From: Rhodococcus sp. P-2
Lineage (GTDB): Bacteria > Actinomycetota > Actinomycetes > Mycobacteriales > Mycobacteriaceae
Length of the DNA stretch: 64,000 nucleotides
Assembly (NCBI RefSeq): GCF_016598535.1
Contig: NZ_CP066779.1
Span: 3,410,001 to 3,474,000 of the forward strand
Direction of reading: 5' to 3'
Shown here: in pieces, positions 8,253 to 17,346 of the stretch
Layout of the letters: each line of letters starts with the position of its first letter
Numbering within the stretch: position 1 is the first letter of the stretch
The notes under the pieces: model-generated
Database searches by the model: none
What the model was told of the DNA's origin: nothing
Seen by the model: the letters and a program-made list of their open reading frames with translations, nothing else
Translations under genes and position numbers: made by a program

Positions 8253-10202
8253 ATGACTATCGTCACTGACCTGGACCGTGACCACCTGCGTTCGGCGGTG
8301 TTACGGGGCAATGTTCCGACCATGCTCGCCGTGTTGCTGGAGCTGACCGCCGATGAGCGGTGGGTGGCACCCCGCTATCAACCCACGCGCAGTCGGGGCA
8401 TGGATGACAATTCCACGGGAGGACTTCCGGAGGAGGTTCAGTCCGAAATCCGGAGCGCGTTGATCGACGCAGTGGAACGCTGGTGGACGCTGGACGAGCC
8501 GTCCCGGCGGACGCTGGACAGCTCGGAAGTAGAGCGAATCCTCAACTTCACCTGCAGCGAGACCGTACCGCCGGACTTCGCGCCGATGATGGCGGAGATA
8601 GTCAATGGTCCGCAGATCAAGCCTGCCTCCGCCAAGTGCGACGAGCGACTCCACGCCATCGTGATCGGCGCCGGCATCGCGGGGATGCTGGCCTCCGTCG
8701 AGCTCAGCCGCGCTGGGATCCCTCACGTGATCCTGGAGAAGAACGACGACGTCGGCGGATCATGGTGGGAGAACCGCTATCCGGGCGCCGGAGTTGATAC
8801 ACCGAGCCACCTTTACTCGATCTCGTCGTTCCCTCGTAACTGGTCGACCCACTTCGGCAAGCGCGACGAGGTTCAGGGATATCTCGAGGACTTTGCGGAG
8901 GCCAACGACATCCGGCGCAATGTCCGCTTCCGTCATGAGGTGACGCGCGCCGAGTTCCAGGAGTCGAGTCAGAGTTGGCGTGTGACCGTCCGGCGACCAG
9001 GCGAGGCGCCGGAGACCCTCGAGGCTCCCATCCTGATCAGCGCGGTCGGTCTGCTCAATCGTCCGAAGATCCCGCGCCTTCCGGGAATCGAGACCTTCCG
9101 TGGTCGCCTCTTCCACTCCGCCGAGTGGCCGAGCGAGCTCGACGATCCCGAGTCGCTCCGTGGGAAGCGAGTGGGCATCGTCGGTACCGGAGCCAGTGCT
9201 ATGCAGATCGGCCCGGCCATCGCGGATCGTGTCGGATCGCTGACGATCTTCCAGCGCTCACCACAGTGGATCGCACCGAACGACGACTACTTCACGACCA
9301 TCGACGACGGCGTCCATTGGCTGATGGACAACATCCCCGGGTATCGCGAGTGGTACCGGGCGCGTCTGTCGTGGATCTTCAACGACAAGGTGTACCCGTC
9401 CCTCCAGGTCGACCCCACCTGGCCCGAGCCGAGCGCCTCGATCAATGCGACCAACCATGGTCATCGCAAGTTCTACGAACGCTATCTCCGCGATCAGCTG
9501 GGTGATCGAACAGATCTGAGCGAGGCATCTCTTCCTGACTATCCGCCCTTTGGTAAGCGGATGCTGCTGGACAACGGCTGGTTCACGATGCTTCGTAAGC
9601 CCGACGTCACACTGGTGCCCCACGGAGTCGACGCCCTGACACCTTCTGGACTCGTCGACACGAACGGCGTCGAGCACCAGCTGGATGTCATTGTCATGGC
9701 GACGGGTTTCCACAGTGTGCGCGTTCTTTACCCGATGGACATCGTCGGTCGATCCGGCCGGTCCACCGGAGAAATCTGGGGCGAGCACGACGCGCGCGCC
9801 TACCTGGGGATCACAGTTCCTGACTTCCCCAATTTCTTCGTCATGACCGGACCGAACACCGGCCTGGGACACGGGGGGAGCTTCATCACGATCCTGGAAT
9901 GTCAGGTCCGCTACATCATGGATGCATTGAAGTTGATGCAATCGGAAAACCTCGGCGCGATGGAGTGCCGGACCGAGGTCAACGATCGATACAACGAGGC
10001 CGTCGACCGACAGCACGCACAGATGGTCTGGACCCATCCGGCAATGGAGAACTGGTACCGAAACCCGGACGGTCGCGTCGTGTCGGTCCTTCCGTGGCGG
10101 ATCAACGACTACTGGGCCATGACCTACCGAGTCGACCCGGCAGATTTTCGTACCGAGCCGGCACGCTCCGAGTCGGTCCCGACTCCGACCGCACGAGGGT
10201 GA
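8253..10202 (+). CDS. Flavoprotein Baeyer-Villiger monooxygenase, HAPMO-like
   Basis: The protein has 649 residues if started at ATG 8253; the frame is open to 8118, but the upstream part carries the promoter. A roughly 130-residue N-terminal extension precedes the first Rossmann motif (GAGIAG, 139-144). The BVMO fingerprint FRGRLFHSAEWP is at 282-293 and the NADPH motif GTGASA at 311-316. An N-terminal extension like this is known in 4-hydroxyacetophenone monooxygenases. Such enzymes insert oxygen next to a carbonyl to give an ester or lactone. A CoA-transferase gene follows after 2 bases. The ketone substrate is unknown. Confidence 0.88.
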   Translation: MTIVTDLDRDHLRSAVLRGNVPTMLAVLLELTADERWVAPRYQPTRSRGMDDNSTGGLPEEVQSEIRSALIDAVERWWTLDEPSRRTLDSSEVERILNFTCSETVPPDFAPMMAEIVNGPQIKPASAKCDERLHAIVIGAGIAGMLASVELSRAGIPHVILEKNDDVGGSWWENRYPGAGVDTPSHLYSISSFPRNWSTHFGKRDEVQGYLEDFAEANDIRRNVRFRHEVTRAEFQESSQSWRVTVRRPGEAPETLEAPILISAVGLLNRPKIPRLPGIETFRGRLFHSAEWPSELDDPESLRGKRVGIVGTGASAMQIGPAIADRVGSLTIFQRSPQWIAPNDDYFTTIDDGVHWLMDNIPGYREWYRARLSWIFNDKVYPSLQVDPTWPEPSASINATNHGHRKFYERYLRDQLGDRTDLSEASLPDYPPFGKRMLLDNGWFTMLRKPDVTLVPHGVDALTPSGLVDTNGVEHQLDVIVMATGFHSVRVLYPMDIVGRSGRSTGEIWGEHDARAYLGITVPDFPNFFVMTGPNTGLGHGGSFITILECQVRYIMDALKLMQSENLGAMECRTEVNDRYNEAVDRQHAQMVWTHPAMENWYRNPDGRVVSVLPWRINDYWAMTYRVDPADFRTEPARSESVPTPTARG

Positions 10203-10204
10203 TC

Positions 10205-11395
10205 ATGCAGGACGAAGCCACTGGCGGAGTGCACGGCGGGCCGCTGTCGGGTATCCGGGTCATTGAAATGGAGGCCATAGGGCCGCTACTGCACGCCGGT
10301 CTGATGTTGGCAGATCTTGGCGCCGATGTCGTGCGCATCGTGCGCCCCATCTCGATGGGAGCAGATGACGGAATCGACGATGCGAATGCGGGGATGCTCC
10401 GAGGGCGGACCGAAATCACTGCAGATCTGGCCAAGACCGAGGATCTCGCCAAGGTGCGCAGGCTGATCAGCCGAGCGGACGTCCTGATGGAGGGCTCTCG
10501 GCCCGGCACGATGGAGAAGCTCGGCCTGGGCTCCGAGATCTGCCTGCAGGACAATCCGGGGCTGATCTACGGCCGAATGAGTGGCTGGGGCCAGAAAGGA
10601 CCGATGGCCCGAGAAGCCGGGCACGACCTGAACTACCTTGCGCTTTCGGGCGCGCTCGAACAGCTCGGACCGGCTTCCGGGCCGCCGTCACCGCCACTTA
10701 ACTACGTCGGGAACTTCGGCGGTGGATCAATGTTCCTGCTCGTAGGGGTACTTGCCGCGCTGCACGAAAGAGAACGCACTGGCCGAGGCCAGGTGGTGGA
10801 TACAGCGATGGTCGACGGCGCCAGTTCGTTGACTGCGCTCGTCCGATCGTGGCAGCATGCCGGCCGCTGGTCAGCCCGTCGTGGAACCAACCTCCTCGAC
10901 GGATCTGCCCCGTTCTACCGCGCGTACGAATGCGCAGACCACAGGTACATGGCGGTAGGGGCCCTCGAAGACGTGTACTACGACCGCTTCGTGTTCGGAC
11001 TCGGATTGGATCCCGCCTCGTTGCCGAATCGCTGGGACCAATCGAACTGGGACGACTTGTCCGAACACTTCGGCAGAACCTTCGCCACACACGATCGCGA
11101 TGCCTGGGTCGACGTCTTCGACGGCCTGAACGCTTGTGTCACACCCGTGCTCACACTCCACGAGGCAACACTCCACGACCATGCAATACAGCGAACGGCC
11201 TTCGTCGATGCAGGAGGCTTTTCGATGCCCTCCGCCGCACCACGGCTGGACTCGTCACAGGGAGCAGCCCCACCACGGAGAAACGACGAACTGGACGCAA
11301 CCGTGTCGCGATGGGAGATTGCCTCAGAGCACCACGGGGGCAATTCCACTCGACATCGGTCCACTCGCATGGCGGTTGGTCCACAGACGTGGTGA
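10205..11395 (+). CDS. CaiB/BaiF family III CoA-transferase, alpha-methylacyl-CoA-racemase-like
   Basis: A 396-residue protein starting at ATG 10205, two bases after the BVMO stop; a longer frame reaching back into the BVMO gene is a shadow. It opens with LSGIRVIEMEAIGP and LMLADLGADVVRI, carries the GRMSGWGQKGP loop and GHDLNYLALSGAL, whose Asp (about residue 141) matches the catalytic Asp region of racemase-type members. GRGQVVDTAMVDG follows. The last 40 residues are Ser/Arg/His-rich and unlike the family, so the end may be extended. Role: activation or racemisation of a branched acid from the same pathway. Confidence 0.88.
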   Translation: MQDEATGGVHGGPLSGIRVIEMEAIGPLLHAGLMLADLGADVVRIVRPISMGADDGIDDANAGMLRGRTEITADLAKTEDLAKVRRLISRADVLMEGSRPGTMEKLGLGSEICLQDNPGLIYGRMSGWGQKGPMAREAGHDLNYLALSGALEQLGPASGPPSPPLNYVGNFGGGSMFLLVGVLAALHERERTGRGQVVDTAMVDGASSLTALVRSWQHAGRWSARRGTNLLDGSAPFYRAYECADHRYMAVGALEDVYYDRFVFGLGLDPASLPNRWDQSNWDDLSEHFGRTFATHDRDAWVDVFDGLNACVTPVLTLHEATLHDHAIQRTAFVDAGGFSMPSAAPRLDSSQGAAPPRRNDELDATVSRWEIASEHHGGNSTRHRSTRMAVGPQTW

Positions 11396-11435
11396 GCGAG
11401 AGAACCGATGGCGCCAGGCGGGCTACGATTTCGGT

Positions 11436-12089
11436 ATGCGCAGGCTGGCTGGATCGTTCGATCGTGACCTCCCCGGGTTGCCGCGTGGCCGTGGCCGCCT
11501 CACGGCGGACGAGGTCCAAGACGCACAACGCAATCGCATTCTGCGCGCCGTGATCTCGTCGACTGCGGAGAAGGGGATCGCCTCGACCACGATCGCCGAT
11601 GTCGTCGGCCGCGCCAGGGTATCTCGCCAAGCTTTCTACAAGCAGTTCGAGAGCAAAGAAGCCTGCTTGATCGCAGCGATCGACGCCGGCATCGAGACGA
11701 TCGTCTCCAACATCACCTCCACACAAAGCTCGACCACCAATTTATCTCCACACGAACAGCTTTCGGCTGTCATCAAGAAGTACCTCGAGACGTGTTCGTC
11801 CGAACCCGAGTTCGTCCGCGCTTGGGTGGTGGACCTACCTGTGGCCGGTCCGGCAGGGGTTGCGAAGCGCAACGAGTACCTGGAACTGCTCGCCGACGAA
11901 TTGCTCGTCGGCTACGCGTCCAGATCTTCAGAAGCCCCGGGGCGTGAAGTGTTTCTCGCGGCGATCGGCGGATGCAACGAGTTGTTCTACCGCCAGGTGG
12001 TCGACGGGTCCAATTCGTACATGAATCTTCATGCGCCGATCATGTCCTTCCTCGAACGGGTACTGGATCTCTCGTCCGACGGTTCGTAG
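11436..12089 (+). CDS. TetR/AcrR family transcriptional regulator
   Basis: A 217-residue protein starting at ATG 11436. The frame is open far upstream into the CoA-transferase gene, but homology begins only here. The HTH is clear: NRILRAVISSTAEKGI, then TTIADVVGRARVSRQAFYKQF and SKEACL. The rest is the usual variable ligand domain. The next gene begins 82 bases downstream behind a perfect 16-bp inverted repeat, the obvious candidate operator for this protein. It may control the PF10118-reductase operon. Confidence 0.85.
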   Translation: MRRLAGSFDRDLPGLPRGRGRLTADEVQDAQRNRILRAVISSTAEKGIASTTIADVVGRARVSRQAFYKQFESKEACLIAAIDAGIETIVSNITSTQSSTTNLSPHEQLSAVIKKYLETCSSEPEFVRAWVVDLPVAGPAGVAKRNEYLELLADELLVGYASRSSEAPGREVFLAAIGGCNELFYRQVVDGSNSYMNLHAPIMSFLERVLDLSSDGS

Positions 12090-12122
12090 TCCGGTGTTGA
12101 CAAGCCTCGGGTAGATCGCCAT

Positions 12123-12160
12123 GCTCATTTATAAGTACTGTCGCGTACTTATAAATGAGC
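12123..12160. promoter_or_regulatory. Perfect 16-bp inverted repeat, candidate TetR operator
   Basis: The left arm GCTCATTTATAAGTAC and its exact complement at 12145-12160 flank a 6-base spacer (TGTCGC). The site ends one base before the GAGGAG ribosome site of the PF10118 gene. As RNA it would be a strong hairpin over the 5' leader; as DNA it is a large operator with an AGTAC-N6-GTACT core. The TetR gene ends 33 bases upstream. Confidence 0.7.
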
Positions 12161-12171
12161 GAGGAGTGGCC

Positions 12172-13077
12172 ATGGGGATCTTGAGGGGACTGACACAGCG
12201 TCCGATCGCGCCGCCCGGCCGGGTTGCGATCCGTCCACGGCGAGTCGACTTCGACTGGGAGAAAGCGCCTTTGGTGTGGTTGCCGAATGAGCCGATCGCC
12301 TCATACCTCCTCGGTTCGATGAACCTCGTCATCCCCGAGGGCGAGCGGATGATGATCCAGGCCTTCGAGCAGGCTCTCCCGGACGTGCACGACGAGAAGC
12401 TCCGCGAGGACATGCTCGGTTTCATGGGTCAAGAATTGCTGCACGCAGAGGCGCATGACGAGGTCATGAATCAGGTGTTCAGACGGCACGGAATCGACCC
12501 GGCCCCGTTCAACCGCCAGATGCAGTACTTCTTCCGTAAGACTTTGGGCGTCGGCGACGACACCGATCCGCGGTCCACCCGGCAGCGTCTGATCGAGCGT
12601 CTCGGGATTTGCGCGTCCTCGGAGCATATGTTCGCGTTCGTAGGCGACTGGGCACTGAACGCGGACTTGGAGAAATTCGGCGCAGATCCGCAGATGCTTG
12701 ACCTCTACCGGTGGCATGGGGCCGAAGAGGTCGAGCATCGTGCCGTGGCGCAGGAGGTCGCCACGTACTTCGGAGTCGGCTACTTTCGCCGCTGTATCTC
12801 CATGCTCATCACGTGGCCGATCTTTTTAGGGTGGTTGCTCCGTGCCGCGATGTATCTGAGCCGCAACGACCCCAACACGCCGAACATCGGTTATCCGCGA
12901 TTGCTCCTGGAATTCGTCCGCGCCGGACGCCGCGGACTGGTGCCTGGTGTATCGAAATGGTTCTGGAGCGGTGCGTCGACGTTCGTGCCCGGATTTCACC
13001 CCGACAGTGTGGGGTCCACAGCCCAGGCCCTCGCCTACGTCGCGCAATCGCCAGCGGCCAAGCGGGTCAACACATGA
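12172..13077 (+). CDS. PF10118 predicted metal-dependent hydrolase
   Basis: A 301-residue protein started at ATG 12172 behind GAGGAG; the upstream ATG at 12121 is inside the operator repeat. The family signature is seen: IPEGERMMIQAF with LGFMGQELLHAEAHDEV (Glu/His cluster, about residues 84-101) and RWHGAEEVEHRAVA further on (about 183-196). These give a ferritin-like set of Glu and His residues, so a di-metal oxygenase is as likely as a hydrolase. A hydrophobic stretch near 215-240 suggests membrane contact. Its stop overlaps the reductase start by ATGA, as is usual for this gene pair in actinobacteria. Confidence 0.82.
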   Translation: MGILRGLTQRPIAPPGRVAIRPRRVDFDWEKAPLVWLPNEPIASYLLGSMNLVIPEGERMMIQAFEQALPDVHDEKLREDMLGFMGQELLHAEAHDEVMNQVFRRHGIDPAPFNRQMQYFFRKTLGVGDDTDPRSTRQRLIERLGICASSEHMFAFVGDWALNADLEKFGADPQMLDLYRWHGAEEVEHRAVAQEVATYFGVGYFRRCISMLITWPIFLGWLLRAAMYLSRNDPNTPNIGYPRLLLEFVRAGRRGLVPGVSKWFWSGASTFVPGFHPDSVGSTAQALAYVAQSPAAKRVNT

Positions 13078-14210
13078 CACCCAACGCGCCCGAACTCACA
13101 CAGCGGTGGCCGGCCCCCCGCGAGATCCCGGTCGACCTACGACGCGGCACGCACCGCGACTCGATTCTGCGCATTCTGGATGTCCTGGTCTCCACGCAGG
13201 TGAAGTGGGCGGTCTTGATTCATCGCGACAAGCCACCGAAAAACCGGACCGACGAGTACAAGACAACGCTCACGGTGTCGGAACGCACGACGGTGGCCAG
13301 CGACAACGCCGTGGTCAGCATCGAACTGCGGGCACCTGACGGCATCGACCTCGAACGGTGGCACCCCGGGGCTCACCTCGACCTGTACCTGCCCTCAGGA
13401 CGCATACGTCAGTACTCACTGTGCGGCGATCCTGCCGATCGCCGCTGTTACCGGATTGCGGTACGCCGCATCCCTGATGGTGGCGGCGGATCGAACGAGG
13501 TGCACGACGAGTTGCCAGTCGGTGCCGTCGTCGGCGTTCGTGGCCCACGCAACGCGTTCGGGTTCGTCGAACCCGGGCGAACCAAGCGCGCGAAGCGCGT
13601 TCACTTCGTGGCGGGCGGTATCGGCATCACCCCGATACTCCCGATGATCCGCGAGGCAGAGCGCATGGGCCTGGATTGGTCGCTGGTGTACGTCGGTCGC
13701 GAGCGACGCACGCTACCGTTCCTCGCGGAATTGTCACCGTTCGGTGATCGGGTCACCATCCGCACCGACGACGAATACGGCCTACCCACCGCGACCGATC
13801 TTCTCCCGCCGAACGTCCGCAGCGGTGATGCAATCTACTGTTGCGGTCCGGTCCCGATGATGGACCTGATCACCGCAGGTGCACGCAACCAACCCGGTGT
13901 GGAAGTGCACGCCGAACGCTTCTCCGCCACACCGGTCGTCGATGGACGTCCCTTCCGGATCCAACTGGCTCGCACCGGTCAGGTCATCGATGTCGCCGCT
14001 GATCAGACCGCACTGGACGCGGTGCTGCGTGTGAACCCGAAAGCCCCCTATTCATGTCGTCAGGGCTTCTGCGGCACCTGCATGGTCCACGTCATCGACG
14101 GCGATGTCGATCACCGCGACAACTCGTTGAGCCCAGCCGAGCGCGCCGAGGGCAAGATGCTCCTGTGCGTTTCGCGGAGCAACAGTCCCTGCCTGACGGT
14201 CACCACATGA
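13074..14210 (+). CDS. Phthalate-dioxygenase-reductase-type FMN/NAD/2Fe-2S oxidoreductase
   Basis: A 378-residue protein started at ATG 13074, overlapping the previous stop. A flavin-binding domain (RQYSLCGDP) comes first, then the NAD domain (VAGGIGITPILPM and YCCGPVPMM), then a C-terminal plant-type 2Fe-2S ferredoxin domain with the motif CRQGFCGTCMVH and a later Cys in LLCVSR. This is the single-chain reductase layout that passes electrons from NAD(P)H to an oxygenase or desaturase. Its partner is probably the PF10118 protein translated just before it. The next start again overlaps by ATGA, so three genes form one coupled operon. Confidence 0.9.
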   Translation: MTPNAPELTQRWPAPREIPVDLRRGTHRDSILRILDVLVSTQVKWAVLIHRDKPPKNRTDEYKTTLTVSERTTVASDNAVVSIELRAPDGIDLERWHPGAHLDLYLPSGRIRQYSLCGDPADRRCYRIAVRRIPDGGGGSNEVHDELPVGAVVGVRGPRNAFGFVEPGRTKRAKRVHFVAGGIGITPILPMIREAERMGLDWSLVYVGRERRTLPFLAELSPFGDRVTIRTDDEYGLPTATDLLPPNVRSGDAIYCCGPVPMMDLITAGARNQPGVEVHAERFSATPVVDGRPFRIQLARTGQVIDVAADQTALDAVLRVNPKAPYSCRQGFCGTCMVHVIDGDVDHRDNSLSPAERAEGKMLLCVSRSNSPCLTVTT

Positions 14211-14653
14211 ATCCACCGATGAGAAAACACAATTCCAGACGACCGGAGTACCTGTTGAACGACGATCAACTGACATCGCGGGTGGTGGACCTGCTGATCG
14301 CACTGGAGGAAATGGACGCCGATGCCGTGCGCGCACTCGTCGATCCCGACATCGAATGGCGCAACACCGGCCTGCCCAGCGTGCGTGGAAGCAAACGCGT
14401 CGAACGGGCGCTCACGATCGTCTCTCGCCTGATCACCAGGTACGAGGTCGTGGAAGTGCTCACGATGACCACCGACCACGACACGGTGTCCTCCCGGCGA
14501 AGAGAGATCATCCGCATCGGATGGTTTGCCATGCACCTCGACGTAGACGGCCACTACACATTCGCAAACGGCCGGCTGCGCGTTTGGGACGACCGCTTCT
14601 CCTACCGCCGACTGCTCCGCGGATTGCGATTCGGCCCACCCACCCGCACCTGA
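14207..14653 (+). CDS. NTF2-fold protein of the limonene-1,2-epoxide-hydrolase type
   Basis: A 148-residue protein whose ATG 14207 overlaps the reductase stop. It has the start of a SnoaL/LEH fold: a helix with LLIALEEMDADAVRALVDPDIEWRN, a GLPSVRGSKRVERAL stretch, then beta strands ending in GRLRVWDDRFSYRR. Similar small proteins hydrate epoxides, though the Asp-Arg-Asp triad cannot be assigned safely here. Its coupling to an oxygenase-like gene and a reductase fits epoxide formation followed by hydrolysis, which is inference. No hairpin terminator is seen downstream. Confidence 0.7.
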   Translation: MNPPMRKHNSRRPEYLLNDDQLTSRVVDLLIALEEMDADAVRALVDPDIEWRNTGLPSVRGSKRVERALTIVSRLITRYEVVEVLTMTTDHDTVSSRRREIIRIGWFAMHLDVDGHYTFANGRLRVWDDRFSYRRLLRGLRFGPPTRT

Positions 14654-14824
14654 GGATCGCGAGGGTCGCTATCCGCCTGCCTGGGTCAGGTACTTCATTC
14701 GTTCGCCGCGACTTTTCGGGGAAACCGCATGGCGATGGGAACTTTCCCGGCAAGGTAAACGTAGATTAAAGAACAAGGCTTCTTCCGCATCGACAGAGAG
14801 ACCAATGGACAGTCACAGACCCAG

Positions 14825-14873
14825 GCCGGACACACCCCACTACATCACCGCATGTGATGGCGAGGTGTCCGGC
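14825..14873 (+). promoter_or_regulatory. Leader hairpin covering the ribosome site of the CNNM operon
   Basis: GCCGGACAC (14825-14833) pairs exactly with GTGTCCGGC (14865-14873), and within the loop CATCAC (14843-14848) pairs with GTGATG (14854-14859). The hairpin ends two bases before the ATG at 14876. The only ribosome-site-like bases, GAGG at 14862-14865, are at the foot of the stem. This could hide the start until the fold opens. Confidence 0.55.
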
Positions 14874-14875
14874 TC

Positions 14876-16261
14876 ATGATGATCGCCCTGACACTCCTGC
14901 TGGGCGTCCTGGTCGTTCTGCTGATCACCGCAGTCACCGGCTACTTCGTTGCCCAGGAGTTCGCCTACATGGCCGTGGACCGATCTCGGCTCAATTCTCT
15001 CGCCCAGACGGGCGATTCTGGTGCAAAGCGGGCCCTTGCGGTGACCCGCCGCACCTCGTTCATGCTCTCCGGAGCTCAACTGGGCATCACCGTCACCGGT
15101 CTGCTGGTCGGTTACGTTGCCGAACCTCTCATCGGTCAGTCGCTGGGAACGATCTTCGGCGGCATCGGCATCCCCACCGCCATGGGGTTGGGCATCGGTG
15201 CCGTGCTGGCGCTGCTGTTCTCGACCCTGGTCCAGATGCTCTTCGGTGAGCTGTTCCCGAAGAACCTCGCCATCGCACGTCCCGAACCTGTGGCCCGGTG
15301 GCTGGCCCGCTCGACCACCCTCTACCTGAAACTCTTCGGCTGGCTGATCTGGATCTTCGACCAAGCATCGAACCTGCTGCTCCGCGCACTCAAGATCGAG
15401 CCGGTGCACGACGTCGAGCACTCCGCCTCTGCCCGCGACCTCGAGCACATCGTCGCCGAGTCCCGCGAAACCGGGACTCTGCCGCCCGAATTGTCGACGA
15501 TGCTCGATCGCATTCTCGATTTCCCCACGCGCCCAGTGGAGCATGCGATGATCCCTCGCACCCATGTCGACACCGTCCACGCCGACGACTCCCTCGACCA
15601 CATCCTCACCCTCATGGGGCGAGGGCACTCCAGATATCCCGTCGTGGGGGCAGATTCCGAGGACATAGTCAGTGTCATCCACCTCCAAGATGTTCTCGAC
15701 CTGACGCCGACCACTGATCTGACCGCGCGCACACTCACCCGCCCCGCCCTGATCCTCCCGACCACACTTCCCTTGCCGAAAGCCTTGTCCGAACTCACCG
15801 ACAGCAGAAACCAACTTGCCTGCGTCATAGACGAATACGGCGGCTTCGCCGGTGTCATCACCCTCGAAGACATCGCCGAAGAACTCGTCGGCGAAATCAC
15901 CGACGAACACGACCCTGACCTCCCACTCGAACTCCCCGGCGAAGACGGATCCTGGACCGTCAACGGTGGCGTGCACCTCGACGAGGTCGAACGCACCATC
16001 GGACACGACCTCCCGGGTGGTGACTACGAGACGATCGCCGGCTTCACCATCGCCCATCACGGCGAGCTCCCACCCGAGGGAGCCCGGATCCGCGTCGAAC
16101 TGCCACCTGATCCTGCCGACCTGATTTCCGACGATGAACAACCTCGATATTCACTGGTCATCGATGTCCTGTCCGTCGAGCGGCACGTCCCCGCCTCACT
16201 ACGACTACGCCTCGACCCAACCGCAGTGGCCGGGACTGAAACCGCGGAGGAGAACCGATGA
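14876..16261 (+). CDS. CNNM/CBS-domain membrane protein (CorC/HlyC family)
   Basis: A 461-residue protein started at ATG 14876. The N-terminal DUF21/CNNM domain has about three to four membrane segments (residues 2-25, 60-85, 100-125 and 140-160) with FGELFPKNLAIARPE at its end. Two CBS domains follow (AMIPRTHVDTVHAD, then CVIDEYGGFAGVITLEDIAEELVGEI), then a C-terminal CorC_HlyC domain. Relatives move or sense Mg2+ or Co2+; older annotation calls them hemolysins. It overlaps the next paralogue by four bases (ATGA). A leader hairpin may control translation. Confidence 0.9.
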   Translation: MMIALTLLLGVLVVLLITAVTGYFVAQEFAYMAVDRSRLNSLAQTGDSGAKRALAVTRRTSFMLSGAQLGITVTGLLVGYVAEPLIGQSLGTIFGGIGIPTAMGLGIGAVLALLFSTLVQMLFGELFPKNLAIARPEPVARWLARSTTLYLKLFGWLIWIFDQASNLLLRALKIEPVHDVEHSASARDLEHIVAESRETGTLPPELSTMLDRILDFPTRPVEHAMIPRTHVDTVHADDSLDHILTLMGRGHSRYPVVGADSEDIVSVIHLQDVLDLTPTTDLTARTLTRPALILPTTLPLPKALSELTDSRNQLACVIDEYGGFAGVITLEDIAEELVGEITDEHDPDLPLELPGEDGSWTVNGGVHLDEVERTIGHDLPGGDYETIAGFTIAHHGELPPEGARIRVELPPDPADLISDDEQPRYSLVIDVLSVERHVPASLRLRLDPTAVAGTETAEENR

Positions 16262-17271
16262 GCAACCCCTGGATCGTCATCGCCGTCACCGTCGCTCTCA
16301 TAGCCCTGAGTGCCTTCTTCGTCGCCGTCGAATTCGCCCTCATCTCCGCCAAACGGCACCGCCTCGAAGATGCCGCCCCCAACAGCCGCTCCGCCCGAGC
16401 CGCTCTACGCAGCGCCTCCGAACTGACCGTGCTCCTCGCCGGCTCCCAACTCGGCATCACCGTATGTACCCTCGCGCTCGGTGCAATCACCAAACCCGCT
16501 GTCCATCACTGGCTTACCCCTGCCTTCTCGAGTTGGGGCATGCCGCTCTGGATCGCGGACGTCGCCGGTTTCGTTCTCGCATTGATCATCGTGACTTTCC
16601 TGCATCTGGTCGTCGGCGAAATGGCACCGAAATCCTGGGCGATCGCCCACCCCGAGAAATCAGCCACACTGCTCGCCATCCCGATGCGCGGATTCATGTG
16701 GCTCACCCGACCTCTACTGCAATCGCTGAACTCGATGGCCAACTGGTTCCTCGTCAAAGTCGGTGTGCAACCGGTCGATCACGTCGGCAGCGGCCAGGAC
16801 CCCGACGCCTTGCGGCACCTGGTCGAACACTCCACCAACGTCGGAGCCCTCGACGCCGGATACTCCGCGCAACTTTCCGGCGCCCTCGACATGCAGACCT
16901 TGACCGTCCGCGATCTGCTTCGGAGCAGCAAAGCTCCGACCTCCGTAACCAGCTCCGCGACCATGGACCAGGTGCGGGCGATCTCGAAACAATCGGGACA
17001 CCTACGAATCCTCGTTCGCGACAACGGTGTTCCCCTTGGGATCGTGCACGTCCGCGACACCCTGCTCCAACCCGACCACACCCACGCCGAATCCATCATG
17101 CGACCGGCATTCACCCTTGCGTCCGATACCCCCGTCCACCTCGCGCTCGCGTCGATGCGGGAAAGTCGCAATCACCTGGCCGTGGTCACCGACGAACGAA
17201 CGACGGTCGGCATCATCACCCTCTCCGATGTTCTCTCACGACTGTTCCCCCGCCCTGAACCGGCGATCTGA
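16258..17271 (+). CDS. CNNM/CBS-domain membrane protein, second paralogue
   Basis: A 337-residue protein whose ATG 16258 overlaps the previous stop. It has the same order of parts but is shorter: CNNM domain with AFFVAVEFALISAKR and GEMAPKSWAIAHPE, then two CBS repeats (DLLRSSKAPTSV, VTDERTTVGIITLSDVL), ending without a CorC_HlyC domain. Such tandem pairs, one long and one short, are common in actinobacteria and may form a heteromeric transporter. The product is in the plasma membrane. Ion specificity is not evident. Confidence 0.9.
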   Translation: MSNPWIVIAVTVALIALSAFFVAVEFALISAKRHRLEDAAPNSRSARAALRSASELTVLLAGSQLGITVCTLALGAITKPAVHHWLTPAFSSWGMPLWIADVAGFVLALIIVTFLHLVVGEMAPKSWAIAHPEKSATLLAIPMRGFMWLTRPLLQSLNSMANWFLVKVGVQPVDHVGSGQDPDALRHLVEHSTNVGALDAGYSAQLSGALDMQTLTVRDLLRSSKAPTSVTSSATMDQVRAISKQSGHLRILVRDNGVPLGIVHVRDTLLQPDHTHAESIMRPAFTLASDTPVHLALASMRESRNHLAVVTDERTTVGIITLSDVLSRLFPRPEPAI

Positions 17272-17346
17272 CACCGTATGGGACGGTCTTTCGCACGGAC
17301 TGCGCTCTCCGTACAGCAATTGTTCGGGAAAGATCGCGATCAGATC

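Noticed and set aside
14840..16141. A 433-codon minus-strand frame
   Set aside because: It is antisense to the first CNNM gene and rich in Gly, Asp, Glu and Val in the manner of complement frames.
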